From Lepidostoma basale (Eukaryota > Arthropoda > Insecta > Trichoptera > Lepidostomatidae), in NCBI GenBank assembly GCA_022606425.2, contig JAHDVF020001564.1:372001-436000 (forward strand): a DNA stretch of 64,000 nucleotides, written 5' to 3'. Shown here in pieces: positions 11,402 through 24,500 of the stretch. Position numbers and translations under genes: made by a program. Within the stretch, counting starts at the first letter, position 1, and each line of letters starts with the position of its first letter. The notes beneath the pieces were generated by a model that had not been told where the DNA came from, searched no databases, and worked only from the letters and a program-made list of their open reading frames with translations.

Positions 11402-12047
11402 GATTCTTATTCTCAGTCATGTACCGCATGATTGAGGGTCGTGTCCATCTTCATTTGATGGATTTGGAGGGAGAAATATTGCAGTGGTTTCTCCTTGCCT
11501 TTTGCACCGCAGTGTTTTCTGTAGTCGACGTATCCTGCTGCCTATTCACGACATACGGGTTGGTAGATTTATTCCCGGACCCATCTTTTACCGTCTCCAT
11601 GTCGATCTGAGTTTCCAAATGGAATTGTTACCACAATCTTGACTCAGATTGCTCGACGTAATAGGGTTTACCAGCTTGTAGGTGGAACAGGAGTTGGCGA
11701 GGAGAAGCTATGTGATCGATCTTGTAGTGCAATCCTCTATTACGCTTCACCCGCCCATTAGAAACCCCATTAGCCGGATAGTACCTATCTAATTAATTAT
11801 CGCACATGTTGAATATTTCAAACGCTTATCGTACGCTTGATAATTTTCCTGGCTGTTTCGACTGCTTTCGAGAGCTAACCAAACTTAATTGAAAAACCTG
11901 ATTGTCATTCAATTCCAATTAAATATAATATGTATATAAAAATATGTAAACTTTCACACAGATCGAGCGTCTGAACCTCTCTGATTATTTTGTCATAACT
12001 GTATTTGGAGAGTAAATTTGTTTTTACTACAATACTTGTTCACATTA
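11402..12047. other. no gene recognised
   Basis: Moderately GC-balanced sequence to about 11770, then AT-rich. The frame at 11419-11610 is short and hydrophobic but has no splice or domain support. It may be a decayed repeat. Confidence 0.3.
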
Positions 12048-12385
12048 CAGTAGAACGTCGTTTATCCGGACTAATTGGGACCGGAGGTGTTCCGGAAACC
12101 GATTTTCCGGATAATAATGATTATGTAAACACGTAATCTCGAATAAATAATGACAGGTCGAAATTAACGTTGAAACTCAAACACAGCGGGAGACTGACTG
12201 TCCGTAAGGTACGGGCGAGAACAAGGGGAAGAGGGAGGAGAAGGTTGATACAATCCACACATCCGATGTTGTGTAGGACTTACGTTTGTGGCTCTATAAA
12301 ACCCCTCCAGCGTAGTTTATACTGGATTAGTTCCGGACATTTGAGCCAGTGAAGATCTTTTAGATGTTGTGAAGTATGAGAACTC
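12048..12385. mobile_element. pogo-like terminus followed by a CR1/L2 fragment
   Basis: A TA dinucleotide at 12046-12047 precedes CAGTAGAACGTCGTTTATCC, a pogo/Tigger-like terminal repeat, with the inverted partner-like segment CCGGATAATA close by. The opposite end is not found. From about 12290 the sequence (TTTATACTGGATTAGTT, GAGCCAGTGAAGATC) matches the CR1/L2 segment at 9370-9425 in the same orientation. The segment CTTACGTTTGTGGCTCTATA is shared with the MITE at 59966-60354. Confidence 0.5.
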
Positions 12386-12819
12386 CAGACTTATGAGATT
12401 TTACAGATTTCAAAGTAATATTTTTAGACAGAAAATGTTCCCAGTAAACCGCGATCCACCTCGTATCGGCGTTCCCGATCGAGTATCAATATATAAAAAA
12501 GCTGTTTTTTTTTTCACTAAATGCACTTTGAAAGAATTCTATATAACCTCTATTAACCGTTAGCCAGCCGGGATATAGAAAATATGATAACCGGTTTTCC
12601 GCGAATTAAAAGTAAGTGTTTGGGTTACGTCTATATAAATAGCAAAAGCGTCTACCAGGTTTACAGAGTGTTCCGAAATAATGAATTCTTTTTAAAAAAC
12701 CTATTTTTTTTTTTTAATACCAAATTTTTGTTATGTATATTTATCAAAGCGAGTATTTTTTTTTTAATATACAGGTATACATTTATAAATTAAAACACAA
12801 TTTTTTTCACTTTTAAGTT

Positions 12820-12990
12820 TAGTTTTCTCGACATGTTTCGAAGGCCTACACCTTCATGATCGGGAGAACGATATAAACCCTTCTAGCCTTCGAAACATGT
12901 CTAGAAAAATAAACTCAAAAGTGGAAAAAACGGTGTTTTAATTCATAAAAATTCGTCATTATGGAATTCCACAGTGTTAACGCCTTAAAT
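12820..12990. repeat. foldback repeat family F2 with hammerhead-like core
   Basis: Two inverted halves (TCGACATGTTTCGAAGGC at about 12829 and GCCTTCGAAACATGTC at about 12886) flank a short centre. Outward, the element ends in TTATGGAATTCCACAGTGTT. Related copies lie at 13440-13510, 45510-45680 and 45850-46085. On the - strand the left half reads ATGAAGG...CCTTCGAAACATGTC, the 3' side of a hammerhead-like core with a CATG stem III. Confidence 0.6.
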
Positions 12991-13439
12991 TTATCTCAAA
13001 TTAAATATATACGTTCTTTTTGAGCAAAACAATAACACAGAATAAAGATAGTAACAGTATTTATTGTTTCTGAATCAATGATTTAAAACTTCATATTAAA
13101 TAATTAATACGAATGACTAGAAGTTTTATTATATTTTATGGAAATGAAGAAAATTGTCATTCTCGAAAAATATAATACGAGTATAATCAAATTTGTATAA
13201 AACATTTCTTTATTAATTATATTAGCACTACCTATATTTCGGTAGCGATTCTGAGAGGGATAGCGTGGGGTGGAGAGGCTTACGTGCAGTAGTGGATGCA
13301 GACAAATTGACGACGATATATCGGTGGAAAATTATTATTTTTAATGGGTTACACAATTTGAGAAGTGTTTCTTAACTTATATTTTCGAATAACCTAAGGC
13401 ATTGCCCTGTAGAATTCCAAAATGTCTTTTTATATATTT

Positions 13440-13510
13440 TTTCTGGCCATGTTTTGAAGGTATTATACCTTTATCGTCGTGAGAACGATATAAACGTTTA
13501 TATATTAAAA
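13440..13510 (-). repeat. F2 family, single half
   Basis: Contains CATGTTTTGAAGGTATTATA and GAGAACGATATAAACG, matching the F2 copies at 12829 and 45940. Only the hammerhead-bearing half is present and it is degraded (GATAAAGG in place of GATGAAGG on the - strand). Confidence 0.5.
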
Positions 13511-13574
13511 ATGTTATATTCTAGTTCTCCAGATGGTAAAGGTTAAATATTTTCTAAATTCGAAAGCTGAAAAA

Positions 13575-13860
13575 CGGGGGAACAAGTAAGCTCTCGCTGT
13601 TTTTTTTCTTTGTTAATCAAAGTATTGTCCATCGCTAGCTATTACTTTCTTCAATCTTTCAGGCAATTTTCGAAATTCGTATTGGAAGAACAATGGGTCT
13701 TTTGATTTAATCCAGTCATCGACCCATTTTTGGTATCATTATAAGAAAAAAATGTTGATCAGCAAAATCGCGTGTCATCGATCGAAACAAGTGGTAGTCG
13801 GAAGGAGCAATGTCTGGTGAATAAGGCGGGTGGGATAGAATTTATCTGTACCCCCAATAG
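13575..13860 (-). mobile_element. mariner-type transposase fragment
   Basis: The - strand carries pieces that read FYPTRLIHQTLLLPTTTCFD, then segments about 'DDWIKSKDPLFFQYEFRKLP' and 'ERLKKVIASDGQYFD', the C-terminal end of mariner-family transposases after the last catalytic Asp. Stops and frameshifts interrupt it. No intact inverted ends are seen. Confidence 0.65.
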
Positions 13861-14964
13861 AATAAAACGATTTTTTTTTCGTTTCGTCTTTTTGTTTTGA
13901 ATTTCGTGTTTTGTTTTTTCTTAAAAATTCTGCATTATTTGCTGTTGTTACACTGTACAATATGAAGTTGTTTAACCACACAAGTAATAAAACGTACTCT
14001 AGGTATTTATTATATGCATTTATCTCGTAACATTTCTTACAAAAAACACCCACCGTTTATGGTATCTCTGTATTAAAACACGTTTTTCTTTCCTTTTTTT
14101 ATTTTTATTTAAATCTGTACTTTGATATTTAAATATCTATAAAGTAAAGGTTTATACTAAACAATTTATTTTAAATTATTCTTGCAATGTTGTATAATAT
14201 ACCTGAGATATATTTTTGGTACTTCCAAAACGTTAGTTTTATTTGCGCTTTTAGCTACATTTTTTTCGTCATATATTAATACACTCGTAAAGTTTTTTAC
14301 AAAAATATGTATAATATACAATAATTATTTAAAATATTAATAGATATTAGTAAACAAGGTGCAAGAAAATCTACTCTTAATAATAGTAAAGTTAAAACGA
14401 AAATTAAATAGGTTTTATTTAAAATATTCTATCATATATCGTTATATAATATAATATTTGTATAAATCTATGTTGTATTAAAATGTCTTGCATTTCACTC
14501 ATTTGGAATTGGAACATGGAATCCAACTGCTAGAAATGACTAATTAATCTACACATAATTAAATATAAATTAATACATATTGTGAGCATGCTTACTACGT
14601 ACATAAATTTATTATAAAATAATCATATGTTAGGTGATTATTTACTTGATTAAAGTACAAAGTTCCTGATTTGATAACAAATTTAAAAGAATGATTAATG
14701 TGTATCTGAATTTCGTAATTCCATGTAAAACGTTTATAGAAAGTGTCCTTGATATATGTAATCGAAATTTCTGGTATAAAGTTCACTATGATAATTTATT
14801 ATGCAATTTGGTTATATTTTGTGTCAGTGATTCAATGTTTACTAATCTCAGATCTCCGAATTAATTAGCCTATTTAATAAAACAGTAAATCGTTTAATCA
14901 TCTTCTTATCAGCTGTCTCTCCACTGCTGGATAATAATATAATTTAATATTGTATATTAATTAA
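13861..14964. other. very AT-rich stretch, no gene recognised
   Basis: Long AT-rich DNA with only chance frames. Near 14905-14930 there is a short fragment (CTGTCTCTCCACTGCTGGAT) of a LINE tail like that at 4085. Nothing else is identifiable. Confidence 0.45.
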
Positions 14965-15475
14965 AATGAAGCGAAGATGGCAGTGCACAATGGAGTTCTA
15001 GTCCCTACCCTTATGTATGGAAGTGAAGCTTGGAGTTGGTAGAAGAAGGATGAAAGTAGGATAAATGCCGTAGAAATGAGGTCACTAATAAGAATCTGCA
15101 GAAAAACAATGTATGTAATATCTATCTAATGATGAAGTAAGGCGGATGCATGCGCGATGAATAAAATTAAGAAAGGGTCACTAAGATGGTTTGGACATAT
15201 GGAACGAATGGATGAGGGAATAATGGTTAAAAATATATTTACAAGTAGTGTGAATGGGAAAAATAGTCAAGGAAGGCCGAGGAAGACATGGCTTGACCAA
15301 ATTAATTAATTACTGAAAGGCGGCCATGTTCTAAGTAGGAACAATCGACGAGCTTCATGTCACGATGTGTGAATGTAGAAGAGGTGCGAGAATTATGCCA
15401 GGATAGAACAATGTGGCGGTCCATCCTCCCTGCCTACGCCTCCGGATAAACGGCTTGATGGTTAGTTAGTTAAGA
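14965..15475 (+). mobile_element. LINE family 'AGTT-tail', 3' copy
   Basis: Readable segments include [38 protein letters not shown] and GRPRKTWLDQIN in broken frames, ending CCTCCGGATAAACGGCTTGATGG with AGTTAGTT. It ends about 70 bp before the first visible atlastin exon, so it probably sits in the preceding intron. Confidence 0.78.
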
Positions 15476-15547
15476 AAATAAAATACGTTAATTTAATTTG
15501 AAATTAGAATTTCTTCAGTGATTAAAAATATGTGTCTTTTGTTCCAG

Positions 15548-18500
15548 TATGTCCTGAAAGAGATAGGCAACGAGTGGCTCGGGGACGAGGACCGGCCCCT
15601 GGACGGCTTCAGCTGGCGTGGAGGCTCGGAGAGAGACACCACCGGCATTCTGCTCTGGTCAGAGATATTCCTCACGCAGCTCTCAAACGGGGAAAAGGTT
15701 TGTCAACACCACCTATTTAAAGAATTTTAATCATCTTTCATTGTTTATTCAATGTTATTACTACAACATGGAGACACCGCTCACTCGCGCTCTCTTGCGC
15801 TGGTCTGGTCATGTGCTACGCATGCACGATAACAGGCTTCTCGTAAACATATTATATAGTGAACTATTAGAAGGAAAAAGGAAGCACGGAGATCAGCGCA
15901 AGAGATATAAGGACAACCTGCACACTGTAGTAAAGAGTGTAGGCAGACAAACAGACTGGGAGCAGATGGCAACCAATAGGGCAGAGTGGAGAAGATTCGT
16001 TGCTATGTGCCAGGGACCAGAGAGACGGAGAGGACGGGGTCCAGCCAAAGGGGCAGAATATCCCTGTCCGGAGTGTGACAAAGTCTGTCATTCCAGGAAA
16101 GGATTATTTAGTCACATCAGGTGGCACAGAAGACTGACCTTGATATTTTTTGTATTCCTTATGCTCATATCCACGGGCAATGGGCATTGAATGTTATTAC
16201 TGGCTTTCATTTTTATTTATTATTAATTTTTAATCTATTTAATATACATGGTTTTTCCAAAACATAATATCAGTGAGTCGAATCAGATTAGAACGAAATA
16301 TTAAAAGGTTTCGAAAAAGGCTCCTTCTGCGTCGCACATCGCTTCCAGCTCAGGAATCGAAGGCGCCGCGGTAGGGCTCCTTCAGAATTTCCTTCAGAGT
16401 CTTGGTGCAAGCTTCTTTGACTTTGTCAACTGTCCCGAAATGATGTCTTTTCATGCGAGTTTTCAAGTGCAGGAACAAAGAAAATCTTGGAGAGCCACGT
16501 CAGGACTATAGGACGGCTTGGGAACTGTTGGCACCTTTGAATCAGCCAGGAAGTAAATCACGATGAAGGGGATGTGGACAGGCACATTATCATGGTGAAG
16601 TTTCCAATCGTCTGCGATGGCAGGCCGGACACGATAAACCTTTCTTTCGAGTCTCTTGAGCATTTCTATGTAGAATTTTGACAGTTTTACCACGTGGTAC
16701 AAATGACGGACGAGCCCCTTAATGTCAAAAAACACAATGAGCATGATCTTGACCTTTGACTTGATCATTCTAGCCTTGGAGCGAGGAGATGCTGAGGTGT
16801 GCCACTCGACCACTTAGCCTTTTTGTTTCAACCGAATTATCACAATAGGAAAAGTTTCATCTGTGGACTTGCTGAGTTTCACACAAAACTTGGTGGCAAT
16901 CCTTTTTTCCAATGAATGCTAAATTGTGGCTTGCACGGGTGACAAAACGAGTTTTACGGAAAAGCCTCTCCTTACTCTCCGGATGATTGGAGATTGAGTG
17001 ATGGCGTGTTCGTTCGCTGATTTCCCCCTCCACAGAATCTAACTAGCCTGAGAGTGCTGTGTTGTATAGTTGCTTTTCAAGAAAATCACTGAATTTACAT
17101 TTCGGACACACCATGTATATATCTCTCTGTTAATATTAAAGATGAGGATAGTGATATTAATTTATGATACTACTGAAGACTAGACTGTTCTATAAGCCTG
17201 TTAATAGTGTATACCCAAAATGGCGCACTTCTAAAATATATTATCTAATTTGTTAGTGGTAAGAGGGTTTATTATTCATATAATTATATTTCTTGTGCAG
17301 TGAATAAGATGTTGAGATGATTTAATTATTTTCAGGTGGCTGTTCTGCTGATGGACACGCAGGGGGCGTTTGACAGCGAGAGCACAGTGAGAGATTGCGC
17401 CACGGTATTTGCCCTGTCCACGATGATCTCCTCCGTACAGATATACAACCTCTCACAGAACATCCAGGAGGATGATCTGCAGCACTTGCAGGTGAACCTT
17501 ACATTCTATTCGTAATTCTTCTTCTTATCTCGGGGCTATATCCCGGTGTGGGATTTGGCCTCCTCCACAACAGTCCTCCACTGACTCCTTTCCCTAAGTA
17601 TCTCTCTCTGTTCTCCAGATCTTTCCAGTTTCCTTTAATCGTTGATCTTTATGTTTTTGTTTTTTGTTGTTCATTGGGAAATTCGAGTTCCGAGGCGATT
17701 CCGTTAGTGTTCTTAATCATGTTGTATTATTTTACAATGCAGGCTGATTAGGCTTGCGATGGATCCTCCTTTTTCCGGGCTTGTAACAAAGTAAATAATG
17801 CAATTAATGTTGTCATCACAAAAGTATATCCAAAAAAGCTAAGATAGCAGAGCACATTGATGTTCTAGTTTATGGCCGAGCCATAGAGGGCTCCCTCTGC
17901 TTACCCAAAGCTTTTATAGGCGCAGCGACGCCTTTCATCAGCTTCACTCGTGCACTCCCTAGGCCTATCCCCCGTATATAAGGGACTTACTTTTAAAACA
18001 AAAAAATAATAATACATGTATATTTGCAACCAAGGGGGACCCAGACCACATTTAAGCTACGCTGCTCTCCTTCGATATCCTGCCATACACACATAGCAAT
18101 ACAACAGCAAATGACCTGTTCTTGTACTGTACATTATGCATTGAACTAAAGAAACAGTTCATTTTGACTCCTAAATTAATTAATATATTTTTTTACTGCC
18201 TTTGCAGTAGCTGGCCCATCAGCAATCTCCCTTCATACCTAGATGCATAAATAATCCGACAGGTTTCAAATCTAAGCTGAATACCCATTTTTTTTCATAT
18301 TTCATACTCAAATTTTAATTTGAGTATGAAATAAGAAAAAACCCAACTTGAACATTTTGTTTTATTATACTTTATAACCGATTGCGGAATATCAGATGCA
18401 GCATTCATATTTAGATTTAAAACTTGTCTTAATGTGCCCTTAAGGTGATTACATCATAAAAACGGTGTTTTAAAAGTTAGCATATTATTATTATTTATTA

Positions 18501-21500
18501 TTAGTCTCTTACATTGTAAGACTGGTGGAAGTGAAAAAACATTATATTTATGAAATAATTTGTTTAGGAAATGAAAAATGAAATAAAATAACTCATATTT
18601 TTTTTGTTTATTTAATTCTCGTGTATTTTACCGTTGGTGTTTAGTAATCATGTTTTATTTGTTTAGTTATTCACGGAATATGGGCGCCTGGCTCTGGCAG
18701 ACAGTGGAAGGACGCCGTTCCAGCGTCTGCAGTTCCTGGTGAGGGATTGGAGCTTCCCCTACGAAGCTCCGTATGGCGCGGAAGGGGGACAGAAAATATT
18801 GCAACGGAGATTAAAGGTGAGGACATGGTTCTCTCTCACTCACTTGACTGACTAGCGGAAAATTGATTATTTACCAGGTGTATGCATAAGTTTTTGCCGG
18901 TTTTAGTGGTAAAGAAAACACGTAATTCTCAAGGAAAATTGATATTTTTTTATTCAAAATATTGACCATATGCTTCTACACACTTCGCCCATCTTTCAGG
19001 TAAGTTATGAATACCATGCTTGAAAAACTGTTTGTCTTTTGCGGCAAACAATTCGTCAAGCCATTTTCCAACTTCCTTGAAATTGCTGAAGTGCTGCACA
19101 GCGAGTGCGTGCCCCATTTATGCGAAGAGGTGATAGTCAGATGGCCTCAGGTCGGGGGAGTACGGCTGGTGCGGAAGGATGTCCCATCCAAGCGATTTCA
19201 AGGTTTCTTTCACTGGTTTTACTGTGAGAGACGGCACGTTGTCGTGTAACAAAATCTCTTTACCATGTCTTCTTGCTTATTCTGGTCGGCTTTCAATCAA
19301 TGCGTGATTTAAATTAATCATTTGTTGACGATAGGGTTGTGCATCAACGGTTTCTTCGGGCTTCAAGTATTCATAATACACAATATCGCTCTGGTCCCAC
19401 CAGACACAAAGCATGGTCTTCTTGCCGAAGCGATTTGATGAAACCATGTCTCACATATTCTAATCGATGGAGCGTGTTCTCCATATGTTTCTCTACCAGC
19501 AAAAAATGACTTTCCAGGGCCTTTTTCTTTTGATTAAATAAGAAAAGCAATGCGTGCCGCAAATGTTGTTTTTCAGGCACAAAAGTGGACATGATCACTG
19601 AACGATACAACACAGACGCTATTGTTTGGCGGACTCAACTTGTGTGTGTGTAGGTTAATGTCAGATCTTTTAGTGAAACCGGGAAAGACTTATGCATACA
19701 CTTGGTATGTCTGTGGCAGTACCATATTCTTATGCCAACTCTTATGTATGGAATCAGAGCATAGATGTTTTCATGCAAATGTTTTGTATAACGTTGTATG
19801 ATAGAATGTCCAATGTGAAAATAGCAAGTGGATATATTATAATAATAATAATAATAATTAGGTTAATTTGTATAGCGCCGTTTTCGTGAATAGCTCACCT
19901 CAAGGGCGCTTTATGAAAATACACGCTAGTGTTATGAAAGTATTAGTATGTGTGTCAAAAAATATGTCACTAAAATTAATTCTATAAATACACTTCTAAA
20001 AGTTTACACCAAGTCCGCCAAATATGATATTTATATCCTTTTCATCGGCAACCATCTGTCTAGTAAAAAAGTATTAATTACCATCTGCAGACATTGTTTT
20101 AATGAATGCTTAGTTAGTCATATGTTTAATGTATTTGCATATTCTGGTTGCATTGTGTATATATTTTGTGCATTTCAGTTGTCAGAAAAACAGCACCCCG
20201 AGCTCCAGTCCTTAAGGAAACACATCACATCCTGCTTCACGGAAATAGCCTGCTACCTCTTACCCCACCCCGGACTCAAAGTTGCCACCAATCCGCACTT
20301 CGATGGAAGACTAGCAGGTTACGAGTTTTTCTTTACTCCATATTTGCAAATTTAAAAATGTCACCAATTCCTCTTTTATGCTCTATTTTTAAATAATAAT
20401 AAAATTAAACAATGTTTTTTATTAACTTCTTCCTCTGGGTCTTGACGGATTCGGAACAGACTTGACCAGTCTGTCGATGTAAGCCAGTCTGGCGAAACCA
20501 GTTGCTGTCGAAATAAAGACAAACATGAAAGTACATAGTTATTAAAAAAACATTATTTAGTTTTTCAAAAATATTCTCTCTTGAGAATACTCGTAAGAGC
20601 GACAAGTAATCAAAGGGTGGAATAAAGTATAACATTATATCAACAAAATGTGCGAATGAAAGTGTTAGGAACAAAATTATGAAATGATAATTAAGATGGT
20701 TTGGACACATGGAAAGAATGAATGGTAAGAGAAGTGTAACGAGGAAGATTGAGGAAAATGTGGCATGATCAAATATCAAATTACAACGATGTGAGGAGTC
20801 AGGGAAATCGACATTTATGCATGATATAATGTATGAATATGGAAGAAGCAATAGAAGTATGTCAGGAAAGAAGAGTGTGGCGGTGCATTCTTTCTACCTC
20901 CACCCCTTCGGAGAGGTGGCGTGATGGTTAGATAGTTAAAATAAGTGTTGGTATTTGAAAAAGAAGAATGTATGACAAATGGTGACATGAGCGCGAATGG
21001 TGAGAAACTGGAGCAAGTTACCAAATTTATTTATCTGGGAAGCATGTTTACAAGAGGTGAAAAACAGAGAAAGACATTTAAAAAAGGGTCGGTGCTGGGA
21101 ACAAAATTGGAGCTGGCAAAAAATGTTGAAAGTAGGATAAATGCCGTAGAAATGAGATCATTAGGAAGAATGTCCAGGAAAACGATATGATAGAATACGG
21201 AACGACGAAATAAGGAAGAAATGTAAGGCAGATAATTGCATTATAGGTCAAATTATAATCTCTGAGATGGTTTGAACATATGGAACGAATGGATGAGAGA
21301 AAAATTGTTAAAATGTTGTATACAAGCAGTGTGAGTTGAAAGAGAATCCGTGGAAGACCAAGGAAAGCATGGCAGGACCAAATTAATCAAATATTAAAAG
21401 GCGGACACATTCGAAGCGTACGTGTCATAATGTATGAATGTAGAGGAATCTAGAGAGGTATGTCAGGACAGAGCAGTATGGTGGTCCATTCATCTCTGCC

Positions 21501-24500
21501 TACCCCTCCGGAATGACGTGATGGGTAGTAAGTTAAAATAAAATATCTGTTGTGGTTTCCAGATATCGAAACAGAATTCAAGAAATGCCTCCAGTCGCTG
21601 GTCCCGATGCTGCTCGCCCCCCAAAACCTGGTCCTCAAGGAGATCAACGGGCAGAGGGTCAAGGCCCGGGACCTCGTGCAGTACTTCAAATCTTACATCA
21701 GTATTTACAAAGGGAACGAGCTCCCAGAACCCAAGTCCATGCTTGTTGTAAGTTTACTTTTTTATTATAAAAATAAATTATCATTTCTTCAACAATGATG
21801 CGAAACTACATTTTAAATATTTAACCCATATAGTGCTTCTGCCTGCATTTGCAGTTAAAAAAATTGGTATCAAACTGCGACAGACTATATATGCAGCTCA
21901 TATTTGAATGTATCCTATAAATCATTTTACTTAAGTTTCTTACAACTAAATTGTGCATAATATTACGATCAACTGGGACTATGTCTGAGCTATAAATGTA
22001 GCCAACCACATTCAACAAAAATCTAAATGGCATTATGCAATACACTTTAAAAGTAAACTCAATTCTTAAGACTGAGATTTGTGAATACTAATTCAAAAGA
22101 TCATATTATATCTACTGTTGATTTTTGAACTATAGAAATGTCTAGAAATTTTTTTTGGTTTGTTCCAAACACATTGCCGAATTGTGCTTTTTTTTCTTCA
22201 TTATTCAGTTATAATTTTCATTTGAATATTTGGTCATTAAAAATGAATTATGATATCACTGATTCTGCACACTCAAAACACGATAGTTTTAAAAAAGATT
22301 GTATCTAAATAGGCAATACAAAATTATAGCTTAATCTTATATTTTTTAAATCCTAGCATGGAACTAGCAAAAAAAGAATTTAAATAGAATAAATTCTAGT
22401 GAATCTTTATAAGATAGTGTCAAATAAAAATATAAAAAGCGAATTTAGCGCTAATGAAAGTATTATGAACAAAATAATGAAAAAGACATTATGATAGTTT
22501 TTTTACACATAGAATGAATGAACGATGAAATAATGGTAAAGAACGTATACGTTAACAATGTACACAAAACAAGAAATAGAGGAAGACAGAGGGATGTGGC
22601 AAGATCAAATCATAAATGTCAGCCACGTGAGGATTCAGAGAAATCAATGTGCGAGCATGACATGATGTAAGAATGTCGATGAATCGAAAGGAAATAACAG
22701 TGTGTCAGTCCATTATTTCTGCCCATCTCTTAAGAGGGACTGTGTGATGAATGGAAGTGGAATCACTGGTAGTTGTACAACTTTGGTCATTACAGGCGAC
22801 AGCCGAAGCTAACAACCTGACGGCGGTGGCGGAGGCAAAGGATACGTACAACCTGCTGATGGATGAGGTGTGCGGCGGCACCAAGCCCTACCTGCAGGGC
22901 CAGCTGCTGGAGGCCAACCACCTGCGCATACGCGAGAAGGCCATCTCCGCCTTCCAGGCCAAGAGGAAGATGGGCGGGGAGGAGTTCTCAGAGTCCTACA
23001 AGGAGCAACTCTCCAAGGTATAAAGGTTCCCAGTTATATTTTTACAATAACAAAAACTCTTAGCATTATAATAGTTCCTTTATTTTATAAATATTTGGAA
23101 TGAATATGCAGTGAAACCTTTATTTTACGTTTTATAAGGGACTGACACAAATGTAAATGGGGGGTATTAAAAAACACATTTAATTTTTTTTATCACGTAG
23201 ATAAGTTCGCGAAACGCATGAACCGAAACGAAACGGATGTAAAAAGGAAGAAAATATTATAATTAACTTAACGAATAAAACAAGACAAAAAACGTAAAAA
23301 CTGTTGGTAAACGTAAAAAAGATTGCGAATAATGTCAAAGAGAACGAAGCATTACTAAAGAGTCAAAAACCGAATGACAGAAGGACAGATGTTAACCGGT
23401 GAAAATTGAAAGATGTCAGTCAATCACTACGATGCCCGCCGTATGCCGACCAATCACAATGTCGCTCGCCGACCAATCACAGCCGAAATAATAATGTCTC
23501 TACTATGCAGACTCATTGTCAAGGGTGCGTATTTTCAACGTAAATTGCGGGTAAAAACAAATGTAAAAGTGGGTAAAAAATGTATTAAAATATATTGGGA
23601 CTGAAATAATTAAACGCAATTGGCGGGAAAACGTTAAATACGGGGACGTATAATGGTTTCACTGTATATTTTGTATTAGGTTAAAAGATATTTATAAAGT
23701 TTACTCTACATAAAAACCCAATTGAGGTTATTAAGAAACCAAAACTAAATGATTTGTTCTACCAAATTAATGTTGTTAATTGAAATTTCTTGGTGGAATT
23801 TCAATGTAAATAATAAAATGAGTTTTTTATAGTCACACCAGAAGGTGGCAGCCAACTGGCAGATCCGGCTGAAACCAAAAAGCAACTAAAATAAATCAAA
23901 ATATATATTATAAAATAAAAAAATACGAATGTCGACCACGTCAGGAATCTGAGAAATGGACGTGCGTGTACGACATGATGTATGAATGTTGAGGGATCGA
24001 AAATATGTCAGGAAAGAACAGTGTGGCATTCCATTATTTCTGCCTACTTTTACCTAAGTTAGTTTAAACTAACCATTACGTTGTCTCTCCAAAGGGGTAG
24101 GCTAGAAATAATGGACCATACCATACTGTTATTTCCCGACTTACTTCTGTCATGGCCTCTCCATTCATACAACGTATCATGCACACACATTGATTTCTCA
24201 TACTCCTTTCTATAGAGTTCTTTCGTTATGCTTCTTCTGGTTCGCCATCCCCAGAATAAGATCATTTTTGGCACCACTATAAACTGATCCGTTTTCAGTT
24301 CGGCTTGCCTGAAGACCCTTAAACAAAATATTGGTTTTAATAATGTAATAATGTTAATTATTTTTTCTTTAGGATTTGGAAGAGTCGTTCAATCAATTCA
24401 AAGCACACAACGAGAGCAAAAATATATTCAAAGCGGCCCGAACCCCGTCTGTGATCTTCGTGATTGCCATGTTTTTCTACATCCTCAGCGGAGTGTTTGG

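Noticed and set aside
15618..16190. 190-codon ORF that looks like a zinc-finger protein
   Set aside because: It joins an out-of-frame reading of an atlastin exon and intron to the C-terminal fragment of a LINE reverse transcriptase; the finger belongs to the LINE.
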